NCBI GenBank assembly: GCA_003230195.1
Contig: QIHH01000049.1
Coordinates: 1-16,080, forward strand
Direction of reading: 5' to 3'
Source: Gammaproteobacteria bacterium
Lineage (GTDB): Bacteria; Pseudomonadota; Gammaproteobacteria; SZUA-140
Length of the DNA stretch: 16,080 nucleotides
This document shows, piece after piece, positions 1 to 6,781 of this stretch. Position numbers and translations under genes: made by a program. The stretch's first letter is position 1, and the number at the start of each line of letters is the position of its first letter. Under the pieces are notes generated by a model. It was not told the origin of the DNA and searched no databases. It worked only from the letters and a program-made list of their open reading frames with translations.

Positions 1-1
1 A

Positions 2-124
2 TTATTGGCAACACAGAAAATATCCTACAGCTATCAATATGATGGTGGTGCCTTAAAGAAAGTTATTTTAACTGGCTATCAGGGGGATGTTGGCACGCTA
101 TCAGCGGAAGAGCCTTTAAATTAA
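2..124 (+). CDS. C-terminal fragment of an unidentified protein (5' end outside window)
   Basis: An open frame enters from the left edge and stops with TAA at 122-124, giving 40 residues. It contains the stretch QYDGGALKKVILTGYQGD and ends in EEPLN. The composition is polar and ordinary and looks coding, but it carries no motif I recognise. Its stop lies 7 bp from the stop of the convergent apeB gene. The short hairpin ACGCT/AGCGT (126-130 and 137-141) between them has no T-run, so it is not a convincing terminator. The function cannot be assigned from so little sequence. Confidence 0.6.
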   Translation, partial: LLATQKISYSYQYDGGALKKVILTGYQGDVGTLSAEEPLN

Positions 125-131
125 GACGCTA

Positions 132-1421
132 TTAGCAGCGTAGAAAACCACGCATTGCACGAATCATGTAATAGTGGTCTGCTGCCCCTGCACTTTCGCG
201 AATACTATGCATGGCCCACATCGGGTTGCCGACATCGAGTGAGCGTATTCCAGTTCGTGCCGCTGACATTGGCCCTATGGTGCTGCCGCAGGCTAGGTCA
301 CTTCGATTGACAAATTTTTGGTACGGGACTTCTTCATCTTCACAAATCGAGACAAACAGCGCCTCGGTATGGGCGTCTGTCGTATAACGTTGGTTGGTAT
401 TGATCTTGATAACAGGGCCACTGTTGATGATGGGTTGGTGCGCCGGTTCATGTTTATTGCTGAAATTGGGGTGCCATGCATGTGCCATGTCTGCACTCAG
501 CATATAACTATGAGCGATTGCTTGGTGGTGGCCTTGGGCACTGTCGTCAAGTGTAGTGCTGATGCGATGCAGCACATCGTTCAGGAAGCTGCCATCAGCC
601 CCTTTGGCACTACAGCTACCAACCTCTTCGTGGTCAAAAAAGGCGATGACCTGTGTGGCGTCGTTGGACTGTGTTAGCGTTTCTGTGAGCGCCTGTAGTG
701 CGGCGTGGCATGATGCTAGGTTGTCGAGTTGGCTATTGGTGATGAAAGCTTGGTCAAGACCAAAGAATGCCCCCGGTTGAGTGTCGTAGGCTGCGAGCTC
801 CCATGCGAGAATATCGTTTTCAGCGACCTGTAGTCGTCCCGCAATTAGCTCTTTGAAGTTGACTCCACCCGGGTCGGATTGAGAAAAGATGAGTGGTAAC
901 TCATCCTGTGCATTAAATTTAAGGCCATTTTTATTGACCTCTCGATTAAGATGAATAGCAAGATTGGGTAGGCGTACAATTGATTCATCAATGCGTAGTA
1001 GTCGAGACTCAAATGCCTGTGCGCCACTGCCTGTTTTAACGCTGACTCGCCCTGCTAGTGATAGGTCTCGGTCGGCAAAAGTAGCGAGAATGGGGCCGCC
1101 GTAGACTTCAACCCCAAGGCGTAAGTAAGCTCCTCGTTTCTGTTCCGGATTGGGTTTGATGCGAAGGCCCGGTGAGTCTGTGTGTGCACCAATGATGCGG
1201 TAGCCATTTTCACTCGGCGCTTTTGATCCTGCGATAAAGGCGATGATTGAGGATTGATCGCGGATGGTGTAATAACGCTCTCCGGTATTTAATTGCCAAA
1301 CCTCTTTTTCTGAAAGCGCTTGAAAACCATGGGTCTGCAATAAGGCGACGGTGGATTCAACCGCATGCCATGGGCTTGGGCTGTTATCGATATATTCAAG
1401 GAGTTGTTGTGCTTGCTTCAT
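132..1421 (-). CDS. apeB: M18 family aminopeptidase (probable ApeB)
   Basis: This is a cytoplasmic zinc aminopeptidase of the M18 (aspartyl aminopeptidase-like) family, which trims N-terminal residues from peptides. All 429 residues are present, the usual family length. The expected metal-site motifs appear in order: GAHTDSPG (H80), SQLDN (D233), FFDHEEVGS (catalytic and metal Glu at 265-266), SADMAHA (D311) and MWAMHSIRES (H405). The family block GPMSAARTGIRSLDVGNP lies at 383-400. The ATG at 1421 is preceded by a GAGAGA-type ribosome binding site. The gene stands alone, convergent with the fragment on its left and divergent from the small ORF at 1495. Family membership is secure. The symbol apeB follows the usual name for the bacterial M18 enzyme and the substrate preference is not visible here. 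Confidence 0.95.
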   Translation of the reverse strand: MKQAQQLLEYIDNSPSPWHAVESTVALLQTHGFQALSEKEVWQLNTGERYYTIRDQSSIIAFIAGSKAPSENGYRIIGAHTDSPGLRIKPNPEQKRGAYLRLGVEVYGGPILATFADRDLSLAGRVSVKTGSGAQAFESRLLRIDESIVRLPNLAIHLNREVNKNGLKFNAQDELPLIFSQSDPGGVNFKELIAGRLQVAENDILAWELAAYDTQPGAFFGLDQAFITNSQLDNLASCHAALQALTETLTQSNDATQVIAFFDHEEVGSCSAKGADGSFLNDVLHRISTTLDDSAQGHHQAIAHSYMLSADMAHAWHPNFSNKHEPAHQPIINSGPVIKINTNQRYTTDAHTEALFVSICEDEEVPYQKFVNRSDLACGSTIGPMSAARTGIRSLDVGNPMWAMHSIRESAGAADHYYMIRAMRGFLRC

Positions 1422-1494
1422 CTATCTCTCGTCAGCCATTATCTGAAAGTGCTAATTTAACACGAGTTGGGTGATGAGTTCTGAGAGGTGAGCC

Positions 1495-1737
1495 ATGAAT
1501 CATTTAATTAGCTTGATGGTGCTGTGGCAAATGCGGGTGGACAAGGGTATTGATGGGTTGGGTGGTAGCGCAGAGTCTCGGCCTAAAACACTTGATTGTG
1601 TTGAGATGGGTAACACTTACCTGATTCTTGGCAGCGAGCAGGTTGGGGTCAGGGTGTCACTGCTTGAAATTGCCGACCATACAGTCCATATTCCAATGCT
1701 GGGGTTGAACTCTTCGATGAACGTGGTGATTGCCTAA
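1495..1737 (+). CDS. small hypothetical protein, 80 aa
   Basis: I do not recognise this protein. The ATG at 1495 follows a strong ribosome binding site, AGAGGTGAG at 1484-1492, which is the main reason to treat it as real. The product is 80 residues. It starts with a short hydrophobic stretch (MNHLISLMVLW), has a polar middle (VDKGIDGLGGSAESRPKTLD), and ends in a beta-like, mildly hydrophobic tail rich in Val, Ile and Leu. It has no Cys pair, no convincing signal peptidase site and no long membrane span. It diverges from apeB and lies 90 bp upstream of the DUF5062-type gene on the same strand, so the two may be cotranscribed. It could be a lineage-specific small protein or, less likely, a spurious frame. 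Confidence 0.55.
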   Translation: MNHLISLMVLWQMRVDKGIDGLGGSAESRPKTLDCVEMGNTYLILGSEQVGVRVSLLEIADHTVHIPMLGLNSSMNVVIA

Positions 1738-1760
1738 GCCATCGCTGTTTATGAAATGAC

Positions 1761-1772
1761 ATGACATGTCAT
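1761..1772. promoter_or_regulatory. perfect 12-bp palindrome, possible operator
   Basis: ATGACATGTCAT is its own reverse complement. It is preceded by a partial repeat of the same unit (ATGAAATGAC at 1751-1760). It lies in the short gap between the 80-aa ORF and the DUF5062-type gene, about 55 bp before the latter's start. This size and symmetry would suit a dimeric repressor site, but no regulator can be named. Confidence 0.3.
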
Positions 1773-1827
1773 ACTAGAGGGGGCGCTGTTGGCGTGTCCG
1801 GATTGAGTAATCGTATTGAGGATGGGG

Positions 1828-2088
1828 ATGAAAAAGCTCAAAAATGAAGTTGAATTAATCAAGGCAGCTATTATTGCTGGTGTGCGTTACGCAGAGGCGC
1901 GTGGTGCGGCACAGTTTGATAATGCTGACTCGGCAAATGACAAAGCACTCTATATCTATCGCTTGCTTGTGCATGACAAATTGATTCAGGCGATGCCTGA
2001 GGATCAGGTCTCGCAGAAGTCGGTCAAACACAAGCTTGCGATCTGGTACTCAAAACAGTTGTCTGGTGATCACCCACTCTTGCAGTAA
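1828..2088 (+). CDS. DUF5062 family small protein
   Basis: The product is 86 residues, predicted soluble and mostly helical, with a lysine-rich start (MKKLKNEVEL) and the C-terminal block VKHKLAIWYSKQLSGDHPLL. That layout matches my memory of the DUF5062 family of small gammaproteobacterial proteins, whose function is unknown. The frame is also open from TTG 1816 and ATG 1822. I chose ATG 1828 because GAGG at 1818-1821 then sits six bases upstream, and because family members start with MKK. The stop is 5 bp from the stop of the convergent cytochrome gene, so the two transcription units end almost back to back. The coding call is firm. The family name is from recall and is less certain. Confidence 0.75.
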   Translation: MKKLKNEVELIKAAIIAGVRYAEARGAAQFDNADSANDKALYIYRLLVHDKLIQAMPEDQVSQKSVKHKLAIWYSKQLSGDHPLLQ

Positions 2089-2093
2089 ATGCA

Positions 2094-2507
2094 TTACTCT
2101 TCTTGTCTGGTAGCTGTTTCAGTTGCTGCAGTCGCCGGTTTTGGTCTGTTCAGGGCGATAATATAATCGACAACGACCTTCAGGTCCTCATCGTTGATCG
2201 AGCCTTGCTGCGGTGGCATCCGTTTTCCACCAGTGATCTGGTCCCAACGTCCAGCACTGCCAGAACGAATAATGGCAGTGAGTTGTGCGTGCGCATCGGG
2301 TACCCCTTGATAGCGTTTGCTGACCAGTTTCCAAGCTGGCCCATAGACGCTATTAGATACGGCGTGACAACCCATGCAGCCGGATTTGGCGGCGATCACA
2401 CGGGCGTCTGAGGTGCTGCTATCGGCTGCATTTGTGCGCATGGATTCATTGATATCACAGGCGCTAAGTAGCAGTGCTGTGGTAATGATTAATAAATGGT
2501 ATTTCAT
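2094..2507 (-). CDS. c551/c552-type monohaem cytochrome c lipoprotein
   Basis: This 137-residue exported electron carrier has a lipoprotein signal (LLLSAC, lipidated Cys at residue 17). Asp follows at +2, which in Enterobacteria tends to keep lipoproteins at the inner membrane. A Ser/Thr/Ala-rich linker leads to the haem-binding motif CMGCH (44-48). Typical class I features follow: YGPAWK, SGSAGRWD and a likely axial Met in KRMPPQ (Met 97). The C-terminal helix is DLKVVVDYIIALN. The pattern resembles the c551/c552 subgroup. The frame opens at TTG 2522, but AAGGGA lies just ahead of ATG 2507, so the later start is preferred. It lies 16 bp downstream of the DUF3592 gene on the same strand, which suggests one transcript. 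The redox partner is unknown. Confidence 0.9.
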   Translation of the reverse strand: MKYHLLIITTALLLSACDINESMRTNAADSSTSDARVIAAKSGCMGCHAVSNSVYGPAWKLVSKRYQGVPDAHAQLTAIIRSGSAGRWDQITGGKRMPPQQGSINDEDLKVVVDYIIALNRPKPATAATETATRQEE

Positions 2508-2523
2508 TCTATATCCCTTCAAT

Positions 2524-2955
2524 TTAACCGCTGAAAAACATCGCGAACAGGCCGATTATAGTAAAGCCGATGCCCATTGCAAGGATTAGCCAGTCATCAT
2601 TCGCTCGTCCTGGTGTGAGTGTCGATTGCGCGGGTTGCTGAGGGTTATAGAAGACCCTGACCTCACTCCCCTCGGGGTATTTTTCAAGTTGTGCGCTGGC
2701 GAATCCAGGCATTGGCATCGTGCCTGGTGGGAATTCAACTCGTCCTTCGTGGTCATGGTTATCAACGGTGTAGCTAAAGCGAATATCGGGCAAGAGGTCA
2801 TTCTCAGCTGATTCAAGGGAGGCTGAGCTAATTGTGCCGCTAATGGAGGGCCATTTTTTGTTTGCTTTACCTTTTTGAAAGCCGCGCCAGCCAAAGATGG
2901 TGATGGCCAAGCCTGCAATGATAAAGCCACCGATGATGAGGGCGTAGTAGTTCAA
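2524..2955 (-). CDS. DUF3592 membrane protein
   Basis: This 143-residue protein has one membrane helix at each end (about 4-23 and 122-142) and a beta-rich soluble domain between them. That domain carries WPSISGTI, DIRFSYTVDNHDHEGR and GSEVRVFYNPQQPAQSTL. The V.Y.P..P..S.L ending followed by a membrane helix is typical of DUF3592, a family of unknown biochemical role. The start codon is TTG at 2955. It is supported because the first membrane helix begins at once and no Met precedes it. The likely ribosome binding region includes a run of seven G on the minus strand (2964-2970), an unusual feature. The gene is upstream of and probably cotranscribed with the cytochrome c gene. The pairing suggests an envelope role, but this is inference. 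Confidence 0.85.
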   Translation of the reverse strand: MNYYALIIGGFIIAGLAITIFGWRGFQKGKANKKWPSISGTISSASLESAENDLLPDIRFSYTVDNHDHEGRVEFPPGTMPMPGFASAQLEKYPEGSEVRVFYNPQQPAQSTLTPGRANDDWLILAMGIGFTIIGLFAMFFSG

Positions 2956-3036
2956 GGGTCTTTCCCCCCCACAATATTAAGTGCAGGGAGTATACCCTAT
3001 TAGAGATGATGGCGAGAAAAGTGCTCGTGTCTTAAA

Positions 3037-3480
3037 TCAGGGCAGTTGGGAGCTGCTTTTAGGCACAGCGCAATATAGTTGGCTGATATTAGTTGCTGAT
3101 GTTTGTGGCATACTGTTTGATGCGTGTGTGGATAGTTGCCCTTCTAACGCCATTTTTGTGAATGACAGTGCACCTTCAACCACTTGTGATGACTGGAAGT
3201 GGTAATTAGAGATTTTACAGCTCACCGGTAAATGGAGCGCTGAGCGGTTGGTAATTTCGAATTCGGTCCAGGCAATAATGGGTAGGTCATTCAGGCTTCT
3301 ATCGACGCAGGCCCAAGCATCGTGATCAATGATCACATCAATATATTGAAAGCGTGGTAAGGTGAGCCGAATGGGTAACGTAAGGCGCTGGGTGGCAAGA
3401 CGAATGGTATTAAAGATCTCTGCCTCAATGTTGACCTGAGCGCTTGAGTAAACCGGGATGTCGCTTAATCGTTTTATCAT
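3037..3480 (-). CDS. hypothetical protein, 147 aa
   Basis: I do not recognise a family here. The ATG at 3480 is preceded by GGAGA eight bases upstream, a good ribosome binding site. The protein is 147 residues, with no signal peptide or membrane span. The first 110 residues alternate hydrophobic and polar residues in a way that suggests beta strands (TLPIRLTLPRFQYIDVIID, then DLPIIAWTEFEI). The C-terminal 30 residues are Ser/Thr/Gln-rich and look disordered. It has two internal Cys (58 and 88) without a CxxC pattern. It lies 81 bp upstream of the DUF3592-cytochrome pair on the same strand, so it may belong to that unit. It diverges from creA across 142 bp in which I see no clear promoter. Confidence 0.7.
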   Translation of the reverse strand: MIKRLSDIPVYSSAQVNIEAEIFNTIRLATQRLTLPIRLTLPRFQYIDVIIDHDAWACVDRSLNDLPIIAWTEFEITNRSALHLPVSCKISNYHFQSSQVVEGALSFTKMALEGQLSTHASNSMPQTSATNISQLYCAVPKSSSQLP

Positions 3481-3622
3481 TGTGAGGTCTCCATCTGCTT
3501 TTGTGACCTGCCTCTACATACTTGAGCGGCCGACAGGTTGCCTACCTTTAGCTTTTATGGGTGCTTTGTGAGATAGAATTAGCAGGTTTAGTAGACGATG
3601 TTTTGACAAAAGGTTGGGAAAA

Positions 3623-4117
3623 ATGAACTGTTTTCATAAAATTAACAAGATGAGTGTGAGCCTTATTGCGGTAGTCTCACTAGTGGTTTCTTCACCGCTT
3701 TATGCTGAAGTGATTGGCAGTGTTAGCACCAAAATTAAGCTGATGGGGGCTAATGATAAAATCGTGATTGAGGCCTTTGATGATCCTATAATCCCTGGGG
3801 CAACCTGCCATCTGAGTCGTGCTAAAACCGGTGGGATGAGCGGCTCATTAGGGCTTGCTGAGGATACCTCCGACGCCTCGATTGCCTGTCGTCAGACCGG
3901 CCCGATTAGTCTGCCAAGCAAAGTCAAATCAGGTAAGCTTGATGGCCAGGAGGTGTTTAAGAAAAGTACCTCGATTTTGTTTAAATCACTACAGGTGGTA
4001 CGTTTTTATGATGCGAAGCGTAATACGCTGATCTATCTGAGTTATAGCGATAAACTTGTTGATGGCTCACCGAAAAATAGCATTTCGACGATTCCGGTGA
4101 TGCCTTGGCGCCCATGA
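3623..4117 (+). CDS. creA: CreA family periplasmic protein
   Basis: This 164-residue exported protein belongs to the CreA family, whose molecular function is still not established despite the old label 'catabolite regulation protein'. A cleavable signal peptide covers residues 1-28 (SPLYA, then EVIG). The mature part holds the family blocks GANDKIVIEAFDDP, CHLSRAKTGG, GLAEDTSDASIAC and VVRFYDAKRNTLIYLSYSDK, and ends in GSPKNSISTIPVMPW. Cys 62 and Cys 89 are well placed to form a disulfide. The frame is open from TTG 3614, but ATG 3623 is chosen because AAGG at 3610-3613 is correctly spaced and the signal peptide is then normal. Its stop overlaps the start of the next gene by ATGA, so the two are translationally coupled. 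Confidence 0.93.
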   Translation: MNCFHKINKMSVSLIAVVSLVVSSPLYAEVIGSVSTKIKLMGANDKIVIEAFDDPIIPGATCHLSRAKTGGMSGSLGLAEDTSDASIACRQTGPISLPSKVKSGKLDGQEVFKKSTSILFKSLQVVRFYDAKRNTLIYLSYSDKLVDGSPKNSISTIPVMPWRP

Positions 4118-4536
4118 AATGGCGGCTATTGCACACCTGGTTGATAGTTTTATTATTGTGTGCTGCGACTAAGACAATGGCTGACGAAAGATTAAAGCCA
4201 TGTCCGGATAGACCCAACTGTGTCTCATCACTGGCAGAAGGGGATGAGCATCGAATTGCACCGATGAGCTATGGTGGTGATCGTGCGATGGCGCGCTTGC
4301 GTGTGTTGGCGGTACTTTCACAGTTTGAAAATTCAGAGATTATTGAAGATACTGCGCTTTATTTACGCGTCACGGTAAAGAGTGCCGTGCTGCGTTTTAT
4401 TGACGATGTCACGTTCTTTTTTGATGATGAAAAAGCACTGATTCAGATGCGCTCTGCATCACGCAGTGGGTATTATGATTTTGGTGCCAATCGCCGTCGG
4501 CTGGAAGGTATTCGCCAGCTCTACGAACAGCAATAG
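4114..4536 (+). CDS. DUF1499 domain exported protein
   Basis: This 140-residue protein has an N-terminal signal sequence (about residues 1-23, ending TMA-DE) and then a DUF1499 domain. The family signature near the N-terminus of the mature protein is clear: CPDRPNCVSSLA. Later blocks are LRVTVKSAVLRFIDDVTFFFDDE and IQMRSASRSGYYDFGANRRRLEGIR, where the RSASR.G..D.G.NR.R pattern is characteristic. The role of DUF1499 is unknown. The start is the ATG at 4114, which overlaps the creA stop (ATGA). An in-frame upstream TTG at 4105 lies inside creA and is less likely. Coupling with creA suggests the two exported proteins are made together. Confidence 0.88.
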   Translation: MKWRLLHTWLIVLLLCAATKTMADERLKPCPDRPNCVSSLAEGDEHRIAPMSYGGDRAMARLRVLAVLSQFENSEIIEDTALYLRVTVKSAVLRFIDDVTFFFDDEKALIQMRSASRSGYYDFGANRRRLEGIRQLYEQQ

Positions 4537-4539
4537 TGG

Positions 4540-4833
4540 CTATTCGCTCTGTTTTTCATTTTCAGGGCCATTAGCCGCTCTCGTGCGTAGTGGGGCGAAG
4601 AGTGGCTCTAGCCCATTGACTTTAACTTCATGCACGATGCTCATCAGCTCTCCAAGTTCACCAGATGGAAACCCTTGTCCCGCGAACCACACGACATAAG
4701 GTTCTGGCAGGTCAATCAGCAGGCAATTTTTGTATTTTCCAAACGGCATGCGGGTGGTTAGCAGTTTCTTTAACACGAGTGGATCAGGCTGTAGTGAAGG
4801 GATGTCATCTGAAGTTTTCATGTTTAATCGCAT
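4540..4833 (-). CDS. DUF3820 family protein
   Basis: This 97-residue soluble protein contains the DUF3820 core at about 29-78: MPFGKYKNCLLIDLPEPY, then VVWFAGQGFPSGELGELM and HEVKVNGLEPLFAPLR. The MPFGKYKG.L..LPE.YL.WF pattern is diagnostic. The family has been called a putative quorum-sensing-regulated virulence factor, but there is no sign of that role here. The C-terminal tail (AANGPENEKQSE) is polar and probably disordered. The start is uncertain: ATG 4833 and ATG 4821 both lack a strong ribosome binding site. The gene ends 3 bp from the stop of the convergent DUF1499 gene and diverges from the UPF0149 gene. Confidence 0.88.
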   Translation of the reverse strand: MRLNMKTSDDIPSLQPDPLVLKKLLTTRMPFGKYKNCLLIDLPEPYVVWFAGQGFPSGELGELMSIVHEVKVNGLEPLFAPLRTRAANGPENEKQSE

Positions 4834-4865
4834 AGTTTGCTTTGATGTTGATCAGAGATCGATTA

Positions 4866-4889
4866 AAATCCCACTTATCGTGGGAATTT
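4866..4889. promoter_or_regulatory. hairpin in the DUF3820/UPF0149 divergent gap
   Basis: TCCCAC (4869-4874) and GTGGGA (4880-4885) form a six-pair stem closed by the loop TTATC. AAA/TTT pairing extends it past one bulge. It lies about 80 bp before the UPF0149 start and 35 bp before the DUF3820 start. It could be an operator, an RNA leader structure or chance. It has no terminator T-run. Confidence 0.3.
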
Positions 4890-4966
4890 AACGTCGTTTT
4901 CCTGCAGTTCTTCCCTGCAATGAAATGAATGGTGGGGATTCACCACACACACAGGATCATATATTA

Positions 4967-5530
4967 ATGCCATCTCAAATCGAAGCGCAACTGACAGATG
5001 AAGAATTTTCGGAACTGGATAGTTTTCTGCTTGCTTCCGATGAGGGGGAAGATCGCCTGACCGTGGACGAGGCCCATGGCTATCTAACCGCGTTGACTGT
5101 TGGGCCAGAGATGACATCAAGTGATGAATGGCTTGAAGCCGTGTGGGGAACGCCGCTGTTTGCAGATGAGGCGAGTGAAGCGCGTATGCGTGGTTATCTT
5201 TTACGCATGCAAGATGAAATTGTGACTACATTGAGCAGTGGCGAGACCTTTGAACCGATGATGCTGGAAGAGATTGATGGTGATGAAGTGATTGAGTCAT
5301 TTGAGGGCTGGTGTTTCGGTTTTATGCTGGGTGTGGCAAGCCAGAGCAATCATTGGGAAGAACTTCCCAAAGCGGAGCAGACATTGTTGGCACCTATCGC
5401 AAAGATTGCGCTGTTGCATGATGATGAGGAAGAAAATGAGATGGATGATGATGAGTATGATGCCTGGATCGAGATGTTGCCCGGCTCGGTGGTCGGGCTT
5501 CATCACTACTGGCGTAACCGTCAACATTAA
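4967..5530 (+). CDS. UPF0149 (YecA/YgfB) family protein
   Basis: This 187-residue acidic cytoplasmic protein carries the UPF0149 signature. It has LTDEEFSELDSFL at the N-terminus, DEAHGYLTALTVGPE at about 34-48, EWLEAVWG, and WCFGFMLGV at about 115-123. A strongly acidic patch (HDDEEENEMDDDEYDAW) precedes the C-terminal helix. It most resembles the YecA side of the family but lacks the C-terminal Cys-rich SEC-C zinc motif found in E. coli YecA. The frame is open from ATG 4925, but ATG 4967 is preferred: AGGA at 4953-4956 precedes it, and the extra 14 residues (GGDSPHTQDH) do not look like family sequence. DUF3025 and bolA follow on the same strand with 19- and 23-bp gaps. Confidence 0.88.
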   Translation: MPSQIEAQLTDEEFSELDSFLLASDEGEDRLTVDEAHGYLTALTVGPEMTSSDEWLEAVWGTPLFADEASEARMRGYLLRMQDEIVTTLSSGETFEPMMLEEIDGDEVIESFEGWCFGFMLGVASQSNHWEELPKAEQTLLAPIAKIALLHDDEEENEMDDDEYDAWIEMLPGSVVGLHHYWRNRQH

Positions 5531-5549
5531 ATAGTCGGGTGTTTCTATT

Positions 5550-6413
5550 TTGCCTTCTTTAGACGTTTCTTCCCAATGGGACCCACTGTTTTTTGAGCGT
5601 TCACCCATGTTTCAAACATTGGATGGCTTTAAGTCTTGGTATCGATCTTTTCTTAGTGAATGGCCTGCATTGGATGATTTTCAGTGGCTATTAACGCAGC
5701 AAAGCAGGCCGGTAATGACTGGTAATGGTTTTCCATTATGCATTGTGCCACAAGCAAAGAAACCAGGTCGTTTTGAGCAGCATTACGCCCCACGTATTTA
5801 TATGAGTGGTGAGATGCAGACCCGTACTGAGAACTGGCACGACTTTTTTCAGTTGCTGACGTGGATCATGTTTCCGCAAACTAAAGCAATGATTAATGAA
5901 ACACATATTCCGGTGGCGCAGGCACGGATAGCATCTGGCACAGACCTTGGTCAGCGTTCACCACTGGAAAATTTACTGTCACTGTTTGATGAGGGAGGGG
6001 CAGTGGTGATTTCATCAGATGAGAACCTGTTACAAATGGTTCGAAATTTCCAATGGAAGCGACTGTTCTGGCAACAGCGCACAGAACTGCAAGATAAATT
6101 AAAATGTGTTGTCTTTGGCCATGCGATGTATGAGAAGGGTCTTGAGCCATATGTTGGGATGACGGCCAATGCAATTTTACTGCATTGTGATGAAACCTTT
6201 TTTCAGTTAAGTAATGAGCAGCAACTGGCATGGGTCGATGAGGCGCTACTAATGACGCTCACCGAGCGTGAGCAGTTTAGTGTGCCCAAAGATCTCTCGC
6301 CTTTTCCAGTCTTGGGGATGCCTGGGTGGGATGAAAAAAATGGTAATGAAGCTTATTATGATAACCATCGTTATTTTCGTCCGGGTCGTGGCGGAGCGAA
6401 AGTGCCCACGTGA
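5550..6413 (+). CDS. DUF3025 family protein
   Basis: This 287-residue protein matches DUF3025, a conserved family of unknown function. The main evidence is the run NWHDFFQLLTWIMFPQTKA followed by INETHIPVAQARI, then SPLENLLSLFDEGGAVVIS, WKRLFWQQR, VVFGHAMYEKGLEPYVGMTA and a C-terminal PVLGMPGWDEKN near YFRPGR. There is no signal peptide or membrane segment. The start is TTG at 5550. It is supported because W10-D-P-L-F lies at the family's usual N-terminal position. The next Met (residue 20) would remove that block. The ribosome binding site is weak (GGGTG at 5538-5542). It sits between the UPF0149 gene and bolA with short gaps, so the three probably form one operon. Confidence 0.85.
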   Translation: MPSLDVSSQWDPLFFERSPMFQTLDGFKSWYRSFLSEWPALDDFQWLLTQQSRPVMTGNGFPLCIVPQAKKPGRFEQHYAPRIYMSGEMQTRTENWHDFFQLLTWIMFPQTKAMINETHIPVAQARIASGTDLGQRSPLENLLSLFDEGGAVVISSDENLLQMVRNFQWKRLFWQQRTELQDKLKCVVFGHAMYEKGLEPYVGMTANAILLHCDETFFQLSNEQQLAWVDEALLMTLTEREQFSVPKDLSPFPVLGMPGWDEKNGNEAYYDNHRYFRPGRGGAKVPT

Positions 6414-6436
6414 TTGTCTTTTAGGAAATTATCAAT

Positions 6437-6751
6437 ATGCAGATGCAAAATCAAATTACAGATAAGCTTAATCAAGCATTGTCACCTCAGCACCTTGAGG
6501 TGATTAATGAAAGTGATAATCACAATGTGCCTGCTGGTTTAGAGTCTCACTTTAAGGTGACCATGGTTGCGGAAGGTTTTGCCGATGAAAGTCTGGTAAA
6601 GCGCCATCAAAAAGTTTACCAAGTGTTGGCTGATGAGTTGAAGGGGAGTGTGCACGCGCTAGCACTGCATCTCTACACACTTGATGAGTGGCGAGAAAGA
6701 AATGGTGAAGCAGCACTTTCACCGCCATGCATGGGTGGCGAAAAAGGGTAA
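6437..6751 (+). CDS. bolA: BolA family protein
   Basis: This 104-residue protein shows the BolA fold signature. SHFKVTMVAEGFADESLVKRHQKVYQVLADEL is followed by GSVHALALHLYTLDEW, which includes the conserved RH and HALAL elements. BolA proteins act in morphology and stress responses and in iron-sulfur trafficking with monothiol glutaredoxins. No glutaredoxin gene is present nearby. AGGA at 6423-6426 supports ATG 6437. A second in-frame ATG at 6443 is possible. The C-terminal tail (EAALSPPCMGGEKG) contains a Cys. Whether this is BolA proper or the IbaG branch cannot be settled by eye, though the length and the W-containing end favour BolA. It is likely the last gene of the UPF0149-DUF3025-bolA run. 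Confidence 0.9.
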   Translation: MQMQNQITDKLNQALSPQHLEVINESDNHNVPAGLESHFKVTMVAEGFADESLVKRHQKVYQVLADELKGSVHALALHLYTLDEWRERNGEAALSPPCMGGEKG

Positions 6752-6781
6752 TGCTGGCTACTAATACATTGTCAATAGACC

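Noticed and set aside
126..141. ACGCT/AGCGT hairpin between two convergent stops as a terminator
   Set aside because: The stem is only five pairs and has no U-tract on either side.
318..677. 119-codon plus-strand frame opposite apeB
   Set aside because: It lies wholly within the M18 aminopeptidase gene on the other strand, with no supporting motif.
2586..2930. 114-codon minus-strand frame inside the DUF3592 gene
   Set aside because: It is an out-of-frame shadow of a clear two-helix DUF3592 protein on the same strand.
6482..6503. TCACCTC/GAGGTGA inverted repeat
   Set aside because: It lies inside the bolA coding sequence and is explained by codons. It has no T-run and no regulatory context.
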